Positions 34,725-42,405 of a stretch of DNA of 64,000 nucleotides are shown one piece after another; positions within the stretch are counted from its first letter, which is position 1; every line of letters begins with the position of its first letter. Source of the stretch: an uncultured Oscillospiraceae bacterium (GTDB lineage Bacteria > Bacillota > Clostridia > Oscillospirales > Oscillospiraceae); the NCBI GenBank assembly GCA_944385475.1, contig CALWXJ010000054.1, positions 1-64,000 of the forward strand, given 5' to 3'. A model generated the notes under the pieces. It was not told the DNA's origin. It did no database searches and worked only from the letters and a program-made list of their open reading frames with translations. Both the position numbers and the translations under genes were made by a program.

Positions 34725-34810
34725 TGGGGCACAGGACTTTGGCCCATTTTCGGGAAGAAGTTCGGGCTTCATGGATACCCGGTCTTTTCCAGGGAAAAGC
34801 CCGGTTTTTT
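34725..34810 (+). promoter_or_regulatory. Structured leader with intrinsic terminator upstream of fba
   Basis: Between the fba promoter and its ribosome site lies a terminator-like hairpin: CCGG-T-CTTTTCC (34779-34790) pairing with GGAAAAG-C-CCGG (34793-34804), then T6 (34805-34810). Upstream, TGGG/CCCA (34725-34728, 34743-34746) can form a small hairpin. CGGG near 34763 or GGGAAG near 34752 can alternatively pair with the 5' arm of the terminator. The neighbouring gene is divergent, so this terminator can only act on fba itself. I recognise no known riboswitch class. Confidence 0.55.
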
Positions 34811-34847
34811 CCTAAAAAGAATTCTATTTTTCAGGAGATGATACCAT

Positions 34848-35783
34848 ATGCCGCTGGTTACAAGTACAAAAATGTTTCAAAAAGCATATGATGGCGGATA
34901 TGCCATTGGCGCATTCAACGTCAACAACATGGAAATCGTGCAGGGCATTACAGAAGCCGCCCGGGACCTGGAGGCCCCGCTGATCCTTCAGGTCTCCAAG
35001 GGAGCCAGAGCCTACGCAAACCATACGTATTTGATGAAACTGGTAGAGGCCGCAGTGGAGGAGACGGGGCTTCCCATCTGCCTGCATCTGGATCACGGAG
35101 ACAGTTTTGAGACCTGCAAGAGCTGTATCGACGGCGGGTTCACCTCCGTCATGATCGACGCCAGTTCCAAGCCCTTTGAGGAAAATATCGCCCTTACCCG
35201 CCAGGTAGTGGAGTATGCCCATGACCGCGGCGTTGTAGTGGAAGCAGAGCTGGGTACCTTGGCCGGCATCGAGGATGACGTGAAGGTTTCTGCCGAAGAA
35301 TCCTCCTATACGCACCCGGAAGAAGTGGAGGAATTCGTCTCCCGCACGGGCTGCGATTCCCTGGCAATTGCCATTGGCACCAGCCATGGCGCCTATAAGT
35401 TCAAACCCGGAACCAAGCCTCAGCTTCGCTTTGACGTTTTGGAGGAGGTCTCCCGCCGTCTGCCCAAGTTCCCCATTGTTTTGCACGGGGCATCTTCTGT
35501 GCCCCAGGAATTTGTCTCTAAGATCAACCAGTATGGCGGCAACATGCCCGGCGCCATTGGCGTGCCGGAGGATCAGCTGAGAAAGGCCGCCTCCATGGCC
35601 GTTTGTAAGATCAACATCGACTCTGATCTCCGTCTGGCCATGACTGCCAGCGTCCGGGAGTATTTGGCGCTGCACCCCGCTGACTTTGATCCCCGTCAAT
35701 ATCTCAAGCCCGGCAGGCAGGCGATCCACGATATGGTAGCGCATAAAATCGTGGATGTTCTGGGATGTGACCACAAAATCTGA
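34848..35783 (+). CDS. fba: Class II fructose-bisphosphate aldolase
   Basis: A 311-aa zinc aldolase that interconverts fructose 1,6-bisphosphate and triose phosphates. The zinc/active-site block HLDHGDSFE is near residue 82, the second zinc motif EAELGTLAGIEDD near 135, and GTSHGAYKF and LHGASSVP carry further ligands. The last KINIDSDLRLAM motif binds phosphate. CAGGAGATG precedes the ATG. Expression is probably tuned by the leader described separately. Confidence 0.97.
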   Translation: MPLVTSTKMFQKAYDGGYAIGAFNVNNMEIVQGITEAARDLEAPLILQVSKGARAYANHTYLMKLVEAAVEETGLPICLHLDHGDSFETCKSCIDGGFTSVMIDASSKPFEENIALTRQVVEYAHDRGVVVEAELGTLAGIEDDVKVSAEESSYTHPEEVEEFVSRTGCDSLAIAIGTSHGAYKFKPGTKPQLRFDVLEEVSRRLPKFPIVLHGASSVPQEFVSKINQYGGNMPGAIGVPEDQLRKAASMAVCKINIDSDLRLAMTASVREYLALHPADFDPRQYLKPGRQAIHDMVAHKIVDVLGCDHKI

Positions 35784-35812
35784 TTTTTCCCCCTTTAAAA
35801 TAACTGAAAGAA

Positions 35813-35848
35813 CAAGAGAGCATGTATGTTGACATGCTCTCTTGCTTT
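35813..35848 (+). terminator. Probable terminator after fba
   Basis: A 13-bp perfect stem (CAAGAGAGCATGT / ACATGCTCTCTTG) with a 6-base loop. The T-tract is short (CTTTAT), so efficiency is uncertain. Confidence 0.65.
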
Positions 35849-35904
35849 ATATGGGGGCAAATCTTTTCCTCCTTACATATGTTGGGGGGAAAGGAGGAAC
35901 GCAT

Positions 35905-36432
35905 ATGCTTCGTTTAGAAAACTATAATCGCCGGGCCGCCGTGGCATATGCCCATCGCTGGGCATATGGCCGAAACCCCGCCTTTTACGACTACGAAGAA
36001 CTGGGAGGTGATTGCACGAACTTTGCCTCTCAATGTATTTTTGCAGGTTCCGGAATCATGAATTTTACCCCCACATATGGGTGGTACTATTTAGACAGCA
36101 ATCAAAAGGCACCGGCCTGGACAGGCGTACCTTACCTGTGGAATTTTCTTACCCGGGAAGAGGAGTCTGTGGGGCCTGTGGCGAAGGCTGCCACCTTGGC
36201 AGACCTTCTCCCGGGGGATATCATACAACTTTCTTTCACCGGTGATGGGACGTACCAGCATTCTCCCGTAGTAATCGCCACAGGAAGAATCCCTACCTTG
36301 CAAAATACACTGGTGGCCGCTCACAGCTATGACTCCGACTATCGCCCGTTGTCCACTTATCAATTTCAGGACATTCGCTTTTTGCATATCACTGGCGTAT
36401 TCCGTCCGCAGCTCTCTGCAGCAAATTCATGA
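35905..36432 (+). CDS. Amidase-domain (putative Cys amidase, PF12671-like) protein
   Basis: A 175-aa protein starting LRLENYNRRAAVAYAHRWAY. The motif GGDCTNFASQCIFAGSG supplies a likely nucleophilic Cys, and HSPVVI a likely catalytic His, as in the Amidase_6/CHAP-like group found in Firmicutes. No signal peptide is visible. ATG at 35905 follows AAAGGAGG. It sits just ahead of an SLH-GH18 glycosidase, which suggests both act on peptidoglycan, possibly of the spore; this is an inference from context. Confidence 0.8.
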   Translation: MLRLENYNRRAAVAYAHRWAYGRNPAFYDYEELGGDCTNFASQCIFAGSGIMNFTPTYGWYYLDSNQKAPAWTGVPYLWNFLTREEESVGPVAKAATLADLLPGDIIQLSFTGDGTYQHSPVVIATGRIPTLQNTLVAAHSYDSDYRPLSTYQFQDIRFLHITGVFRPQLSAANS

Positions 36433-36437
36433 TTTAT

Positions 36438-36467
36438 TCATACTTTTCCCTTGCTGGGTGATAAGAT
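36438..36467 (+). promoter_or_regulatory. Possible SigE-like promoter for the SLH-GH18 gene
   Basis: TCATACT (36438-36444), identical to the -35 proposed for spoIVA, then 15 bp and GATAAGAT (36460-36467). The -10 fit is moderate only. Confidence 0.35.
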
Positions 36468-36497
36468 GATTCCATCACACAAAAGAGGGTGGAATCC

Positions 36498-38171
36498 ATG
36501 AAAAAAATATTTGCCATACTCTTATCATCAGCCTTGTTGAGTTCTCTTCTGATCTGCCCAGTAAGCGCCTACACGGATGTCCCGTCTGGGAGTGCTTTGG
36601 CTGAGGAAGTAGAGAAAGCCGTGGACTATGGCCTTATGAGCGGTTACAGCTCCAGCACGTTCGGCTATGGGGATTCCATGACCCGAGTACAGTTTGTCAC
36701 AGTCCTGGACCGGATGTTCGGCTGGTCTGCAAGTTCCGATGCCCATGTCGCCATGTGGCTTATTCCCAAGGCTGTGGAGGTCCCAGACACGCTGTCTCAA
36801 ACTTACCTTTCTGCCATTGAGGAAGCGGTGAGGCGGGATGTCATTGACGATGATCAGCCATTTCGTCCCAATGATCCCATTACCCGTGGAGAAATGGCAG
36901 AGATGCTGGTTCGGGCTCTGGGACTGAAAAGTGCTGCCGTTTTGTCAGAACGGCAGGAGACTATCCCGTTTACTGATGTGAATGAGCGGGCGGGATATAT
37001 CTCCATCGCCTATAACATCGGCATGACAAAGGGAACCTCTGCCACGACATTCAGTCCCCAGCAAACTGCCACCCGGGCGCAGGCCGCTGCTATGTTGGTG
37101 CGGATTTATGAAAAAATTAATCAAAAAACCGATTTTATTCACGGCTTTTATGCGATCTCCTCGTACAGTCAGCTTAACTTAGCAGGGGGGATGGATACCG
37201 TCAGCGCCGGCTGGAGCCGGATGACCTGGGATGGAAATACAGCTTTTTTGAAAACCACCAGTTCCGAGGGAAATGAGTATGCGATTCCCACTGGTTATGA
37301 AGAAGTGGTAGAGACCCTGGACGGCAATGGCACATCCTTACATCTCAGCGTATTTATGGATGGGGAAGAGCTGAAAGACCTCTTGGCCTCCCAAAGCGGA
37401 CGGGCCCAGGCGGTGGAAGAAATCATAAAGGAATTGACGGCTTCCTATGATACTGTGGGCAAAAACCCCTATGATGGAGTCACAATTGATTTTGAGGGGC
37501 TGCGGTCAACTCAGAAGGATAATTTTAACGCATTTTTGCAGTTGCTTGCCTCTGAAGTACATGACATGGGAAAATCTCTTTACGTCTGTGTTCCGTCGAC
37601 TCTTACGACGGGGAGCTATTATGATGGATACGACTATGAGGACATCCTTGCTTTTGCAGACAAAATGATTTTGATGGCCTATGACTATGAGACCCGGGAT
37701 CTCAGTCAATTTATCGGCACCCAATACTATCAAACCGCTGCCACCGTCCCCTTGGATCAGGTATACTGGTTTTTGCAGACGATCGCAAAGGAAGCAGAGG
37801 GTTTACAATGCTCCGACAAGTTGGTACTGGGCATTTCTTGCAAAAATGTAGCCTGGCAGATCGATGAAAACAACAACTTGCTCTCTGGGGAACCTGTATA
37901 TCTTTCAAATGACACTGTGGCAAAACGGCTTGCACAAAATGATACTGTCACAGGCTGGTCCAGCACCTATCAGCAGTCCTATGCCATCTATACAGCAGAT
38001 GACGGAAACCGCTATTTCCTCTGGTATCAGGACGCTCGAAGTGTTGCGCAGGAGGTGCAGACTGCCAGACTTTTGGGCGTCACCGGGCTTTCTTTCTGGC
38101 GACTTGGAACCATTCCGCAATATACCATTGGCATGATCAGCTGGAATTGGTCTGATTTCCTGAAAAAATAA
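36498..38171 (+). CDS. Secreted SLH-domain glycoside hydrolase family 18 protein
   Basis: A 557-aa secreted protein. A signal peptide of about 24 residues is followed by three S-layer homology modules (about 25-75, 95-145 and 155-205; SLH motif ends TRVQFVTVLDRMF, TRGEMAEMLVRAL and TRAQAAAMLVRIY). A GH18 domain fills the remainder. The catalytic signature is DGVTIDFEG, Glu being the proton donor, and MAYDYETRD and the late GLSFWRLG strand match the YaaH/SleL-like group that cuts peptidoglycan. Start at ATG 36498, with AGAGGGTGG upstream. Likely a wall- or cortex-acting glucosaminidase anchored by its SLH domains. Confidence 0.9.
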   Translation: MKKIFAILLSSALLSSLLICPVSAYTDVPSGSALAEEVEKAVDYGLMSGYSSSTFGYGDSMTRVQFVTVLDRMFGWSASSDAHVAMWLIPKAVEVPDTLSQTYLSAIEEAVRRDVIDDDQPFRPNDPITRGEMAEMLVRALGLKSAAVLSERQETIPFTDVNERAGYISIAYNIGMTKGTSATTFSPQQTATRAQAAAMLVRIYEKINQKTDFIHGFYAISSYSQLNLAGGMDTVSAGWSRMTWDGNTAFLKTTSSEGNEYAIPTGYEEVVETLDGNGTSLHLSVFMDGEELKDLLASQSGRAQAVEEIIKELTASYDTVGKNPYDGVTIDFEGLRSTQKDNFNAFLQLLASEVHDMGKSLYVCVPSTLTTGSYYDGYDYEDILAFADKMILMAYDYETRDLSQFIGTQYYQTAATVPLDQVYWFLQTIAKEAEGLQCSDKLVLGISCKNVAWQIDENNNLLSGEPVYLSNDTVAKRLAQNDTVTGWSSTYQQSYAIYTADDGNRYFLWYQDARSVAQEVQTARLLGVTGLSFWRLGTIPQYTIGMISWNWSDFLKK

Positions 38172-38199
38172 GCAGGGGGGCAGTCAGACGTTTACAGGG

Positions 38200-38259
38200 G
38201 GCAGGTATGAAGGAATTGTGGCTCCGTTTTGAAAAACGGAGCTACAGCCTGCCTTTTTT
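38200..38259 (+). terminator. Compound (nested) terminator after the SLH-GH18 gene
   Basis: An outer GGCAGG / CCTGCC pair (38200-38205, 38248-38253) encloses a perfect 10-bp hairpin GCTCCGTTTT / AAAACGGAGC (38221-38242). T6 follows the outer stem. The nested layout is unusual for a simple terminator. Confidence 0.75.
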
Positions 38260-38301
38260 GGCGTGAACATGTAAATTAAGGCATTCTTTGGAATTTTCCC
38301 T

Positions 38302-38330
38302 TTGACACCGATGGAAAAAATGCCTATAAT
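38302..38330 (+). promoter_or_regulatory. Consensus SigA promoter for the cation/proton antiporter
   Basis: A perfect TTGACA (38302-38307), 17 bp, TATAAT (38325-38330), 49 bases upstream of the start codon. It is the strongest vegetative promoter in the window. Confidence 0.92.
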
Positions 38331-38379
38331 CAAGGGGTTCTAATCAATCGTTTGAGGGAAAGGATGAGATGACGGCCCA

Positions 38380-39558
38380 ATGGAATCTTATACCTATTTA
38401 CTGTTACTGGCACTGATCCTCTTATCGACGAAGGTACTTGGCCTGGTAACGGAAAAAATCCATATGCCCCAAGTGGTGGGGGCGCTGCTGGCAGGCATTA
38501 TTTTGGGCCCCAGCGGCTTCGGCGTACTGCAAAGCACAGACTTCCTTGTGAAAACAGCGGAAATCGGCGTGATTATGTTGATGTTTACAGCCGGCATCGA
38601 CACGGATCTGGAGGAGGTAAAGCGCACCGGTGTCCAGGCGCTGACCATCGCTACCGCCGGTGTGGTCGTTCCGCTCTTCCTGTGCGGAGGACTGTACTTT
38701 CTGTTTTTTGAGGATGGGTTTACCTTTTATAATGTGCTCAAAGCAGCCTTTGTGGGCTCCGTATTTTCTGCCACTTCCGTTTCTATCACAGTAGAAACCC
38801 TGAACGAGATGGGAAAATTAAAAACGAAGACGGGCACCACTCTGCTCAGCGCCGCGCTGATTGATGATATTTTAGGTATCATTGTTTTGTCAATCCTCAG
38901 CGGTCTGAGCTCAGGGGGGGACAATCCCTTGTTGGTCCTGGTGCGCATCGCCTTGTTCTTCCTGTTTTCCCTGGTGGTGGGATTCATTATCCGAAAGGCA
39001 TTTTTGTATGTTTCTGAAGAGCACTGGCACAGCCGCCGAGTGGCAGTATGGGCCCTGGCGTTCTGCTTGCTGATGTCTTACTGCGCTGAGACACTCTTTG
39101 GGGTAGCGGATATCACGGGTGCCTATTTTGCAGGATTGATTCTTTGCAACGTCACAAAATCCAGACAATTCGTGGCCAAAAAATTTACTGTCACTTCTTA
39201 TATGATTTTTACCCCCGTATTTTTTGCCAGCGTAGGCATGAAAACAGATCTGACCACCATGAACTCTGAGATTTTGGTTTTTGCACTGTTGCTGGTACTG
39301 GCAGCAGTTATCTCTAAAATTATTGGCTGCGGACTTGGCGGGAAACTGTGCGGCATGGGAAATCATCAGGCGCTGGTCGTTGGAATTGGTATGGTGGCAC
39401 GCAGCGAAGTGGCTTTGATGGTAGCGCAAAAGGGGATCTCCGCGGGGATGATCGATCCGGTGATTCTTCCCGCTATCGTACTGAGCATCATTGCCTCTGC
39501 GCTGATAACACCAGTGCTGTTGAAAGTTGCTATTTCCAAAGGACCGGAATTGGCATGA
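38380..39558 (+). CDS. Cation:proton antiporter (CPA2 family)
   Basis: A 392-aa polytopic membrane protein with about 11-12 transmembrane segments. It begins with the typical Na+/H+ exchanger start (KIHMPQVVGALLAGIILGPSG) and has MFTAGIDTDLEE, the ALIDDILGI double-aspartate ion-binding motif near residue 165, and a SVGMKTDL segment. There is no TrkA-N or USP domain at the C-terminus, so it is of the short NapA/GerN-like type. GerN-type exchangers serve germination in Bacillus; a housekeeping pH/Na role is as likely given its consensus SigA promoter. Confidence 0.9.
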   Translation: MESYTYLLLLALILLSTKVLGLVTEKIHMPQVVGALLAGIILGPSGFGVLQSTDFLVKTAEIGVIMLMFTAGIDTDLEEVKRTGVQALTIATAGVVVPLFLCGGLYFLFFEDGFTFYNVLKAAFVGSVFSATSVSITVETLNEMGKLKTKTGTTLLSAALIDDILGIIVLSILSGLSSGGDNPLLVLVRIALFFLFSLVVGFIIRKAFLYVSEEHWHSRRVAVWALAFCLLMSYCAETLFGVADITGAYFAGLILCNVTKSRQFVAKKFTVTSYMIFTPVFFASVGMKTDLTTMNSEILVFALLLVLAAVISKIIGCGLGGKLCGMGNHQALVVGIGMVARSEVALMVAQKGISAGMIDPVILPAIVLSIIASALITPVLLKVAISKGPELA

Positions 39559-39602
39559 CCTGCAAATCTGCCAGGATTTCTTCCTTAATGGTATTTATAA
39601 AG

Positions 39603-39640
39603 ATCAGGGGCGATCTGGGTTCTCCATATCGCCCCTGATT
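39603..39640. terminator. Bidirectional terminator between the antiporter and the tyrosine recombinase
   Basis: A perfect 12-bp stem ATCAGGGGCGAT / ATCGCCCCTGAT with a 13-base loop and T-rich flanks on both sides. Confidence 0.8.
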
Positions 39641-40654
39641 CTATTTTCCATTTTGCTTCTTATATTGAACCTTTGACAAGGGGTTTGCCTTTGCGGCAAC
39701 CCGCAGAGCATCATTATCAATATGCGTATAAATTTCCGTTGTATTCAGGTGGTCATGCCCTAAAACCTCCTGCACTGCGCGGACATCCACACCATTTTGC
39801 AGCATCAGGGTAGCCGCGGTGTGCCGCAGTTTGTGAGAGGAGTACTGCGTGCTGTCCAATCCTGCCTGCAAAAGCCTTTTTTTCACCATTGCATGAACCG
39901 AAGACCGGCTGATCCGCTCATTTCGGGAGGATAAAAACAGTGCCTGCGCATCCCGGCCGGTAATGGGACGTCGAACTTTCAAATATGCCTGCAGTGCCGC
40001 CTGACAGGCTTCATTTAAATAGAGAATTCGCGTTTTTCCGCCTTTTCCCAAAACACGAATCGTATCTTCATGAACATCGTTGAGGTTTAACCCAACTAAC
40101 TCTGAAATTCGCAATCCGCAGTTTAAAAAAAGTGTCAAAATACAGTAATCCCGCGCCTGATGATTGCCATCCACAGACTCCAAAAGATGAATGCTTTCGT
40201 CCAATGTCAAATATTTGGGAAGAGTCTTTTGTAATTTTGGGGAGTCCAGATCTTTGACAGGATTTTCAGCGAGCAAATGTGCCTTATTCGTTAGATAATG
40301 ATAAAAAGAACGGATTGCGGCAATTTTCCGCGCCCGGGAGGCAGCATTCAAGCCATAGTCTGAATGACGGCTATTTTGGTTTTGAATGCGGTCCCGGCTG
40401 AGATAAGTCATGTATCCATAGATATCCGTTAAGGTAATAGAAGATACAAACGCCAGATCCACATCTAAAATATCAATTTCAGAAAAAGGCTTGTCCCGAA
40501 GAGATGGATCCCGAACTTGCTTGATGTAACGGAAAAAATTTCTCAAGTCCAGAAAATACTCATCCACAGTACGCTTGGAATGCGCTTTGATGTTTTCATG
40601 ATAAGACAAGAAATCCCGCAGAATCTTAGGGGCCTGGGTCAAATAATCTGTCAT
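39641..40654 (-). CDS. XerC-like tyrosine recombinase
   Basis: A 337-aa site-specific recombinase. The N-terminal SAM-like core-binding domain (SKRTVDEYFLDLRNFFRYI) precedes a catalytic domain with Arg in GLRISEL, His/Arg in HKLRHTAAT and His plus Tyr in LGHDHLNTTEIYTH. It carries the 20-30-residue insertion (RDRIQNQNSRHSDYGLNAASRARK) seen in a clostridial XerC subgroup. Neither candidate start (ATG 40654, GTG 40669) has a proper ribosome site. Directly upstream lie a G/C homopolymer and a large palindrome (separate entry). XerD is encoded separately at 59953-60837, so this is probably the XerC partner, but a role in a mobile element cannot be excluded. Confidence 0.85.
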   Translation of the reverse strand: MTDYLTQAPKILRDFLSYHENIKAHSKRTVDEYFLDLRNFFRYIKQVRDPSLRDKPFSEIDILDVDLAFVSSITLTDIYGYMTYLSRDRIQNQNSRHSDYGLNAASRARKIAAIRSFYHYLTNKAHLLAENPVKDLDSPKLQKTLPKYLTLDESIHLLESVDGNHQARDYCILTLFLNCGLRISELVGLNLNDVHEDTIRVLGKGGKTRILYLNEACQAALQAYLKVRRPITGRDAQALFLSSRNERISRSSVHAMVKKRLLQAGLDSTQYSSHKLRHTAATLMLQNGVDVRAVQEVLGHDHLNTTEIYTHIDNDALRVAAKANPLSKVQYKKQNGK

Positions 40655-40672
40655 ATTGCCGTCATGCACACA

Positions 40673-40729
40673 GTAAAGAGTGTTTACCCCCCCCCTTAAT
40701 TGAACAAAATTTTTATTTTGTTCAATTAA
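40673..40729 (-). promoter_or_regulatory. Palindromic element and C9/G9 tract upstream of the xerC-like gene
   Basis: Three adjoining elements precede the recombinase gene: GTAAA-N5-TTTAC (40673-40687); a run of nine C on the plus strand (40687-40695); and a perfect 15-bp inverted repeat TTAATTGAACAAAAT / ATTTTGTTCAATTAA (40696-40710, 40715-40729) around TTTT. The AT-only composition and lack of a T-tract argue against a terminator. An operator or recombinase-binding site, with the homopolymer as a possible slippage tract, is the best reading. Confidence 0.5.
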
Positions 40730-41019
40730 ATGTGTGCCTGTAAACCTCCTCTCTCCAAAACCTTCTCCTCTTAAGCTTTATAAGCCGGATCCCCGTAGTA
40801 TTGGGATCCAGCAGATATATGATCACATAATCGCATAAAATGTTGAATGCAGACCATTCTACCAACAGACAGCCCAAGGCTTTTCATAAAGAAATGGATG
40901 TGATTGCTTGTCCAAATCCGACTGCAAATTCCCCTGTGTCTATCAAACAGATGGTGTTTGTTCTTTGGATGCCGCCCTTTGTGCCGGCCTCCCCTCTCTT
41001 GGCGGGGCTTGTTTGCACG
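40730..41019. other. Rest of the xerC-like / radA intergenic region
   Basis: A stretch of about 290 bases. It contains a perfect GGATCCC / GGGATCC hairpin (40787-40793, 40803-40809), a strong but orphan minus-strand ribosome site (GGAGAGAGGAGG, 40745-40756) with no start codon at proper distance, and the first half of a cysteine-rich plus-strand frame (40908 onward). No clear terminator for radA was found. Confidence 0.45.
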
Positions 41020-41141
41020 CTAAGCCCTCTTGTGCAGAGACTCTCGAATCGCCTCACCGATATTGTGCGCTTGTACCAGTTCCATCCCCTCCAGCCCGGA
41101 AACAGGGCGGAGATCCGGCGCCTTGCTCCCTGCCGGAATGA
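40908..41141 (+). CDS. Possible cysteine-rich small protein, antisense to the radA 3' end
   Basis: A 77-aa frame opening with TTG (weak GGATGTG ribosome site). Its first 40 residues show an ordered cysteine pattern: SDCKFPCVYQTDGVCSLD, then CAGLP and ACLHAKPSC. This resembles small clostridial CxxxCxYQxxGxC proteins often (mis)named hydroxymyristoyl-ACP dehydratase. The remaining 35 residues run antisense over the last 122 bases of radA, which is suspicious: either the gene has lost its normal stop or the similarity is fortuitous. Coding status is uncertain. Confidence 0.33.
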   Translation: MSKSDCKFPCVYQTDGVCSLDAALCAGLPSLGGACLHAKPSCAETLESPHRYCALVPVPSPPARKQGGDPAPCSLPE

Positions 41142-42405
41142 CACAGCGGTGAAAGCCCAGCCGATGTGCTTCCAGAATACGCTGCTTTAAATGGTTAACC
41201 GTGCGAAGCTCCCCCGTCAAGCCCACTTCCCCAATGGCCACCAGATCATTGGGAACAGGCTGGTCCAAATAGCTGGAGGCCAGCGCAATCACCGCAGCAA
41301 GGTCAGCTGCCGGCTCATCCAAAGAAAGCCCGCCAATGATATTTAGATAGGCATCACACGCTGAAATTTTCAATCCTCCCCGCTTCTCCAGCACGGCCAA
41401 AAGCATGGCCGCGCGATTATAGTCAAACCCATTGCTGGTGCGTCGTGGATTTCCCCCAGCACTGCTTACCACCAGAGCCTGGATCTCTGCCAATACGGGG
41501 CGGGCTCCTTCCATCACACACGTAACACAAGTTCCCGGCACCCCGTCCGGACGACCGGAGAGCAGCATCTGAGAGGGGTTTTCCACCTCAGATAGGCCAT
41601 TGTCTCCCATTTCAAATACACCAATCTCATTGGTGGTGCCAAAGCGGTTTTTCGCCGCGCGCAAAATGCGGTAAGAGGTATGCTGATCTCCCTCAAAGTA
41701 TAGCACACAATCTACCATGTGCTCCAAGACTTTCGGACCGGCGATAGAGCCTTCTTTATTAATGTGTCCAATAACAAATACGGTGATATTTTGGCGTTTT
41801 GCCAACTGCATAAGTGTTAAGGTACATTCCTTTACTTGGCTTACACTGCCTGCTAATGACTCTATGCTTTCCCGATAAAGGGTTTGTATGGAGTCCACAA
41901 TCAAAATCTCCGGTCTCTGTGCCGTTACGGACTCTATCAGCATGTCCAAATTTGTTTCAGAAATAACATAGAGGTTTTCGCTGTTGACCTGCAGCCGCTG
42001 TGCTCTTAGTTTTAATTGATGTTCGGACTCTTCCCCTGATACATAGAGCACCCTGGAAAATTCACATAATTTCCCACAGATCTGCAGCATCAGGGTGGAC
42101 TTCCCGATTCCCGGAGCACCCCCCACCAATACCAGAGATCCCCGTACAGCTCCACCGCCCAAAACACGGTCCAGCTCTCCCATCCCCGTGGAAAAGCGGA
42201 TCTCCTGGTCTGGGGCAAGTTCTGTCATCGGGCGTGGGAGTCGAGTCTCGTGAAAATTGGCATTTTTTCCACTGCCCCGAGCCATTTTTAAAGGCTCGGG
42301 GCATTCTATAATAGTATTCCAAGAACCGCAGGCAGGACACTTCCCCGCCCATTTAGCCAATTCATTTCCGCACTCTGTACAATAAAAACCCTGCTTTTGC
42401 TTCAT
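41020..42405 (-). CDS. radA: DNA repair protein RadA/Sms
   Basis: A 461-aa RadA. The N-terminal zinc ribbon has Cys 9, 12, 23 and 26 (CTECG, CPACG). A RecA-like ATPase follows with GGAPGIGKST (95-104) and the RadA-specific KNRFG motif near 252, then a Lon-protease-like C-terminal domain. It promotes branch migration in recombination. ATG at 42405 overlaps the cwlD stop (ATGA); the longer in-frame opening to 42528 lies inside cwlD. RadA therefore depends on the cwlD promoters. Confidence 0.96.
   Translation of the reverse strand: MKQKQGFYCTECGNELAKWAGKCPACGSWNTIIECPEPLKMARGSGKNANFHETRLPRPMTELAPDQEIRFSTGMGELDRVLGGGAVRGSLVLVGGAPGIGKSTLMLQICGKLCEFSRVLYVSGEESEHQLKLRAQRLQVNSENLYVISETNLDMLIESVTAQRPEILIVDSIQTLYRESIESLAGSVSQVKECTLTLMQLAKRQNITVFVIGHINKEGSIAGPKVLEHMVDCVLYFEGDQHTSYRILRAAKNRFGTTNEIGVFEMGDNGLSEVENPSQMLLSGRPDGVPGTCVTCVMEGARPVLAEIQALVVSSAGGNPRRTSNGFDYNRAAMLLAVLEKRGGLKISACDAYLNIIGGLSLDEPAADLAAVIALASSYLDQPVPNDLVAIGEVGLTGELRTVNHLKQRILEAHRLGFHRCVIPAGSKAPDLRPVSGLEGMELVQAHNIGEAIRESLHKRA

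Noticed and set aside
33466..34815. A 449-codon plus-strand frame opposite pfp
   Set aside because: Shadow of pfp; the minus-strand PPi-PFK motifs and ribosome site are unambiguous.
40687..40695. Homopolymer as a coding phase-variation tract
   Set aside because: An in-frame TAA directly follows it on the gene strand, so slippage cannot change the reading frame of the recombinase; only an effect on initiation or transcription remains possible.
40696..40729. Palindrome as an SOS (LexA) box or as dif
   Set aside because: The GAAC/GTTC halves are 14 bases apart rather than 4, and the arms do not match Xer arms.
40722..40756. Possible leader peptide on the minus strand upstream of the xerC-like gene (orphan GGAGAGAGGAGG followed by a 9-codon TTG frame inside the palindrome)
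   Set aside because: The spacing from ribosome site to TTG is about 20 bases, too long for normal initiation.
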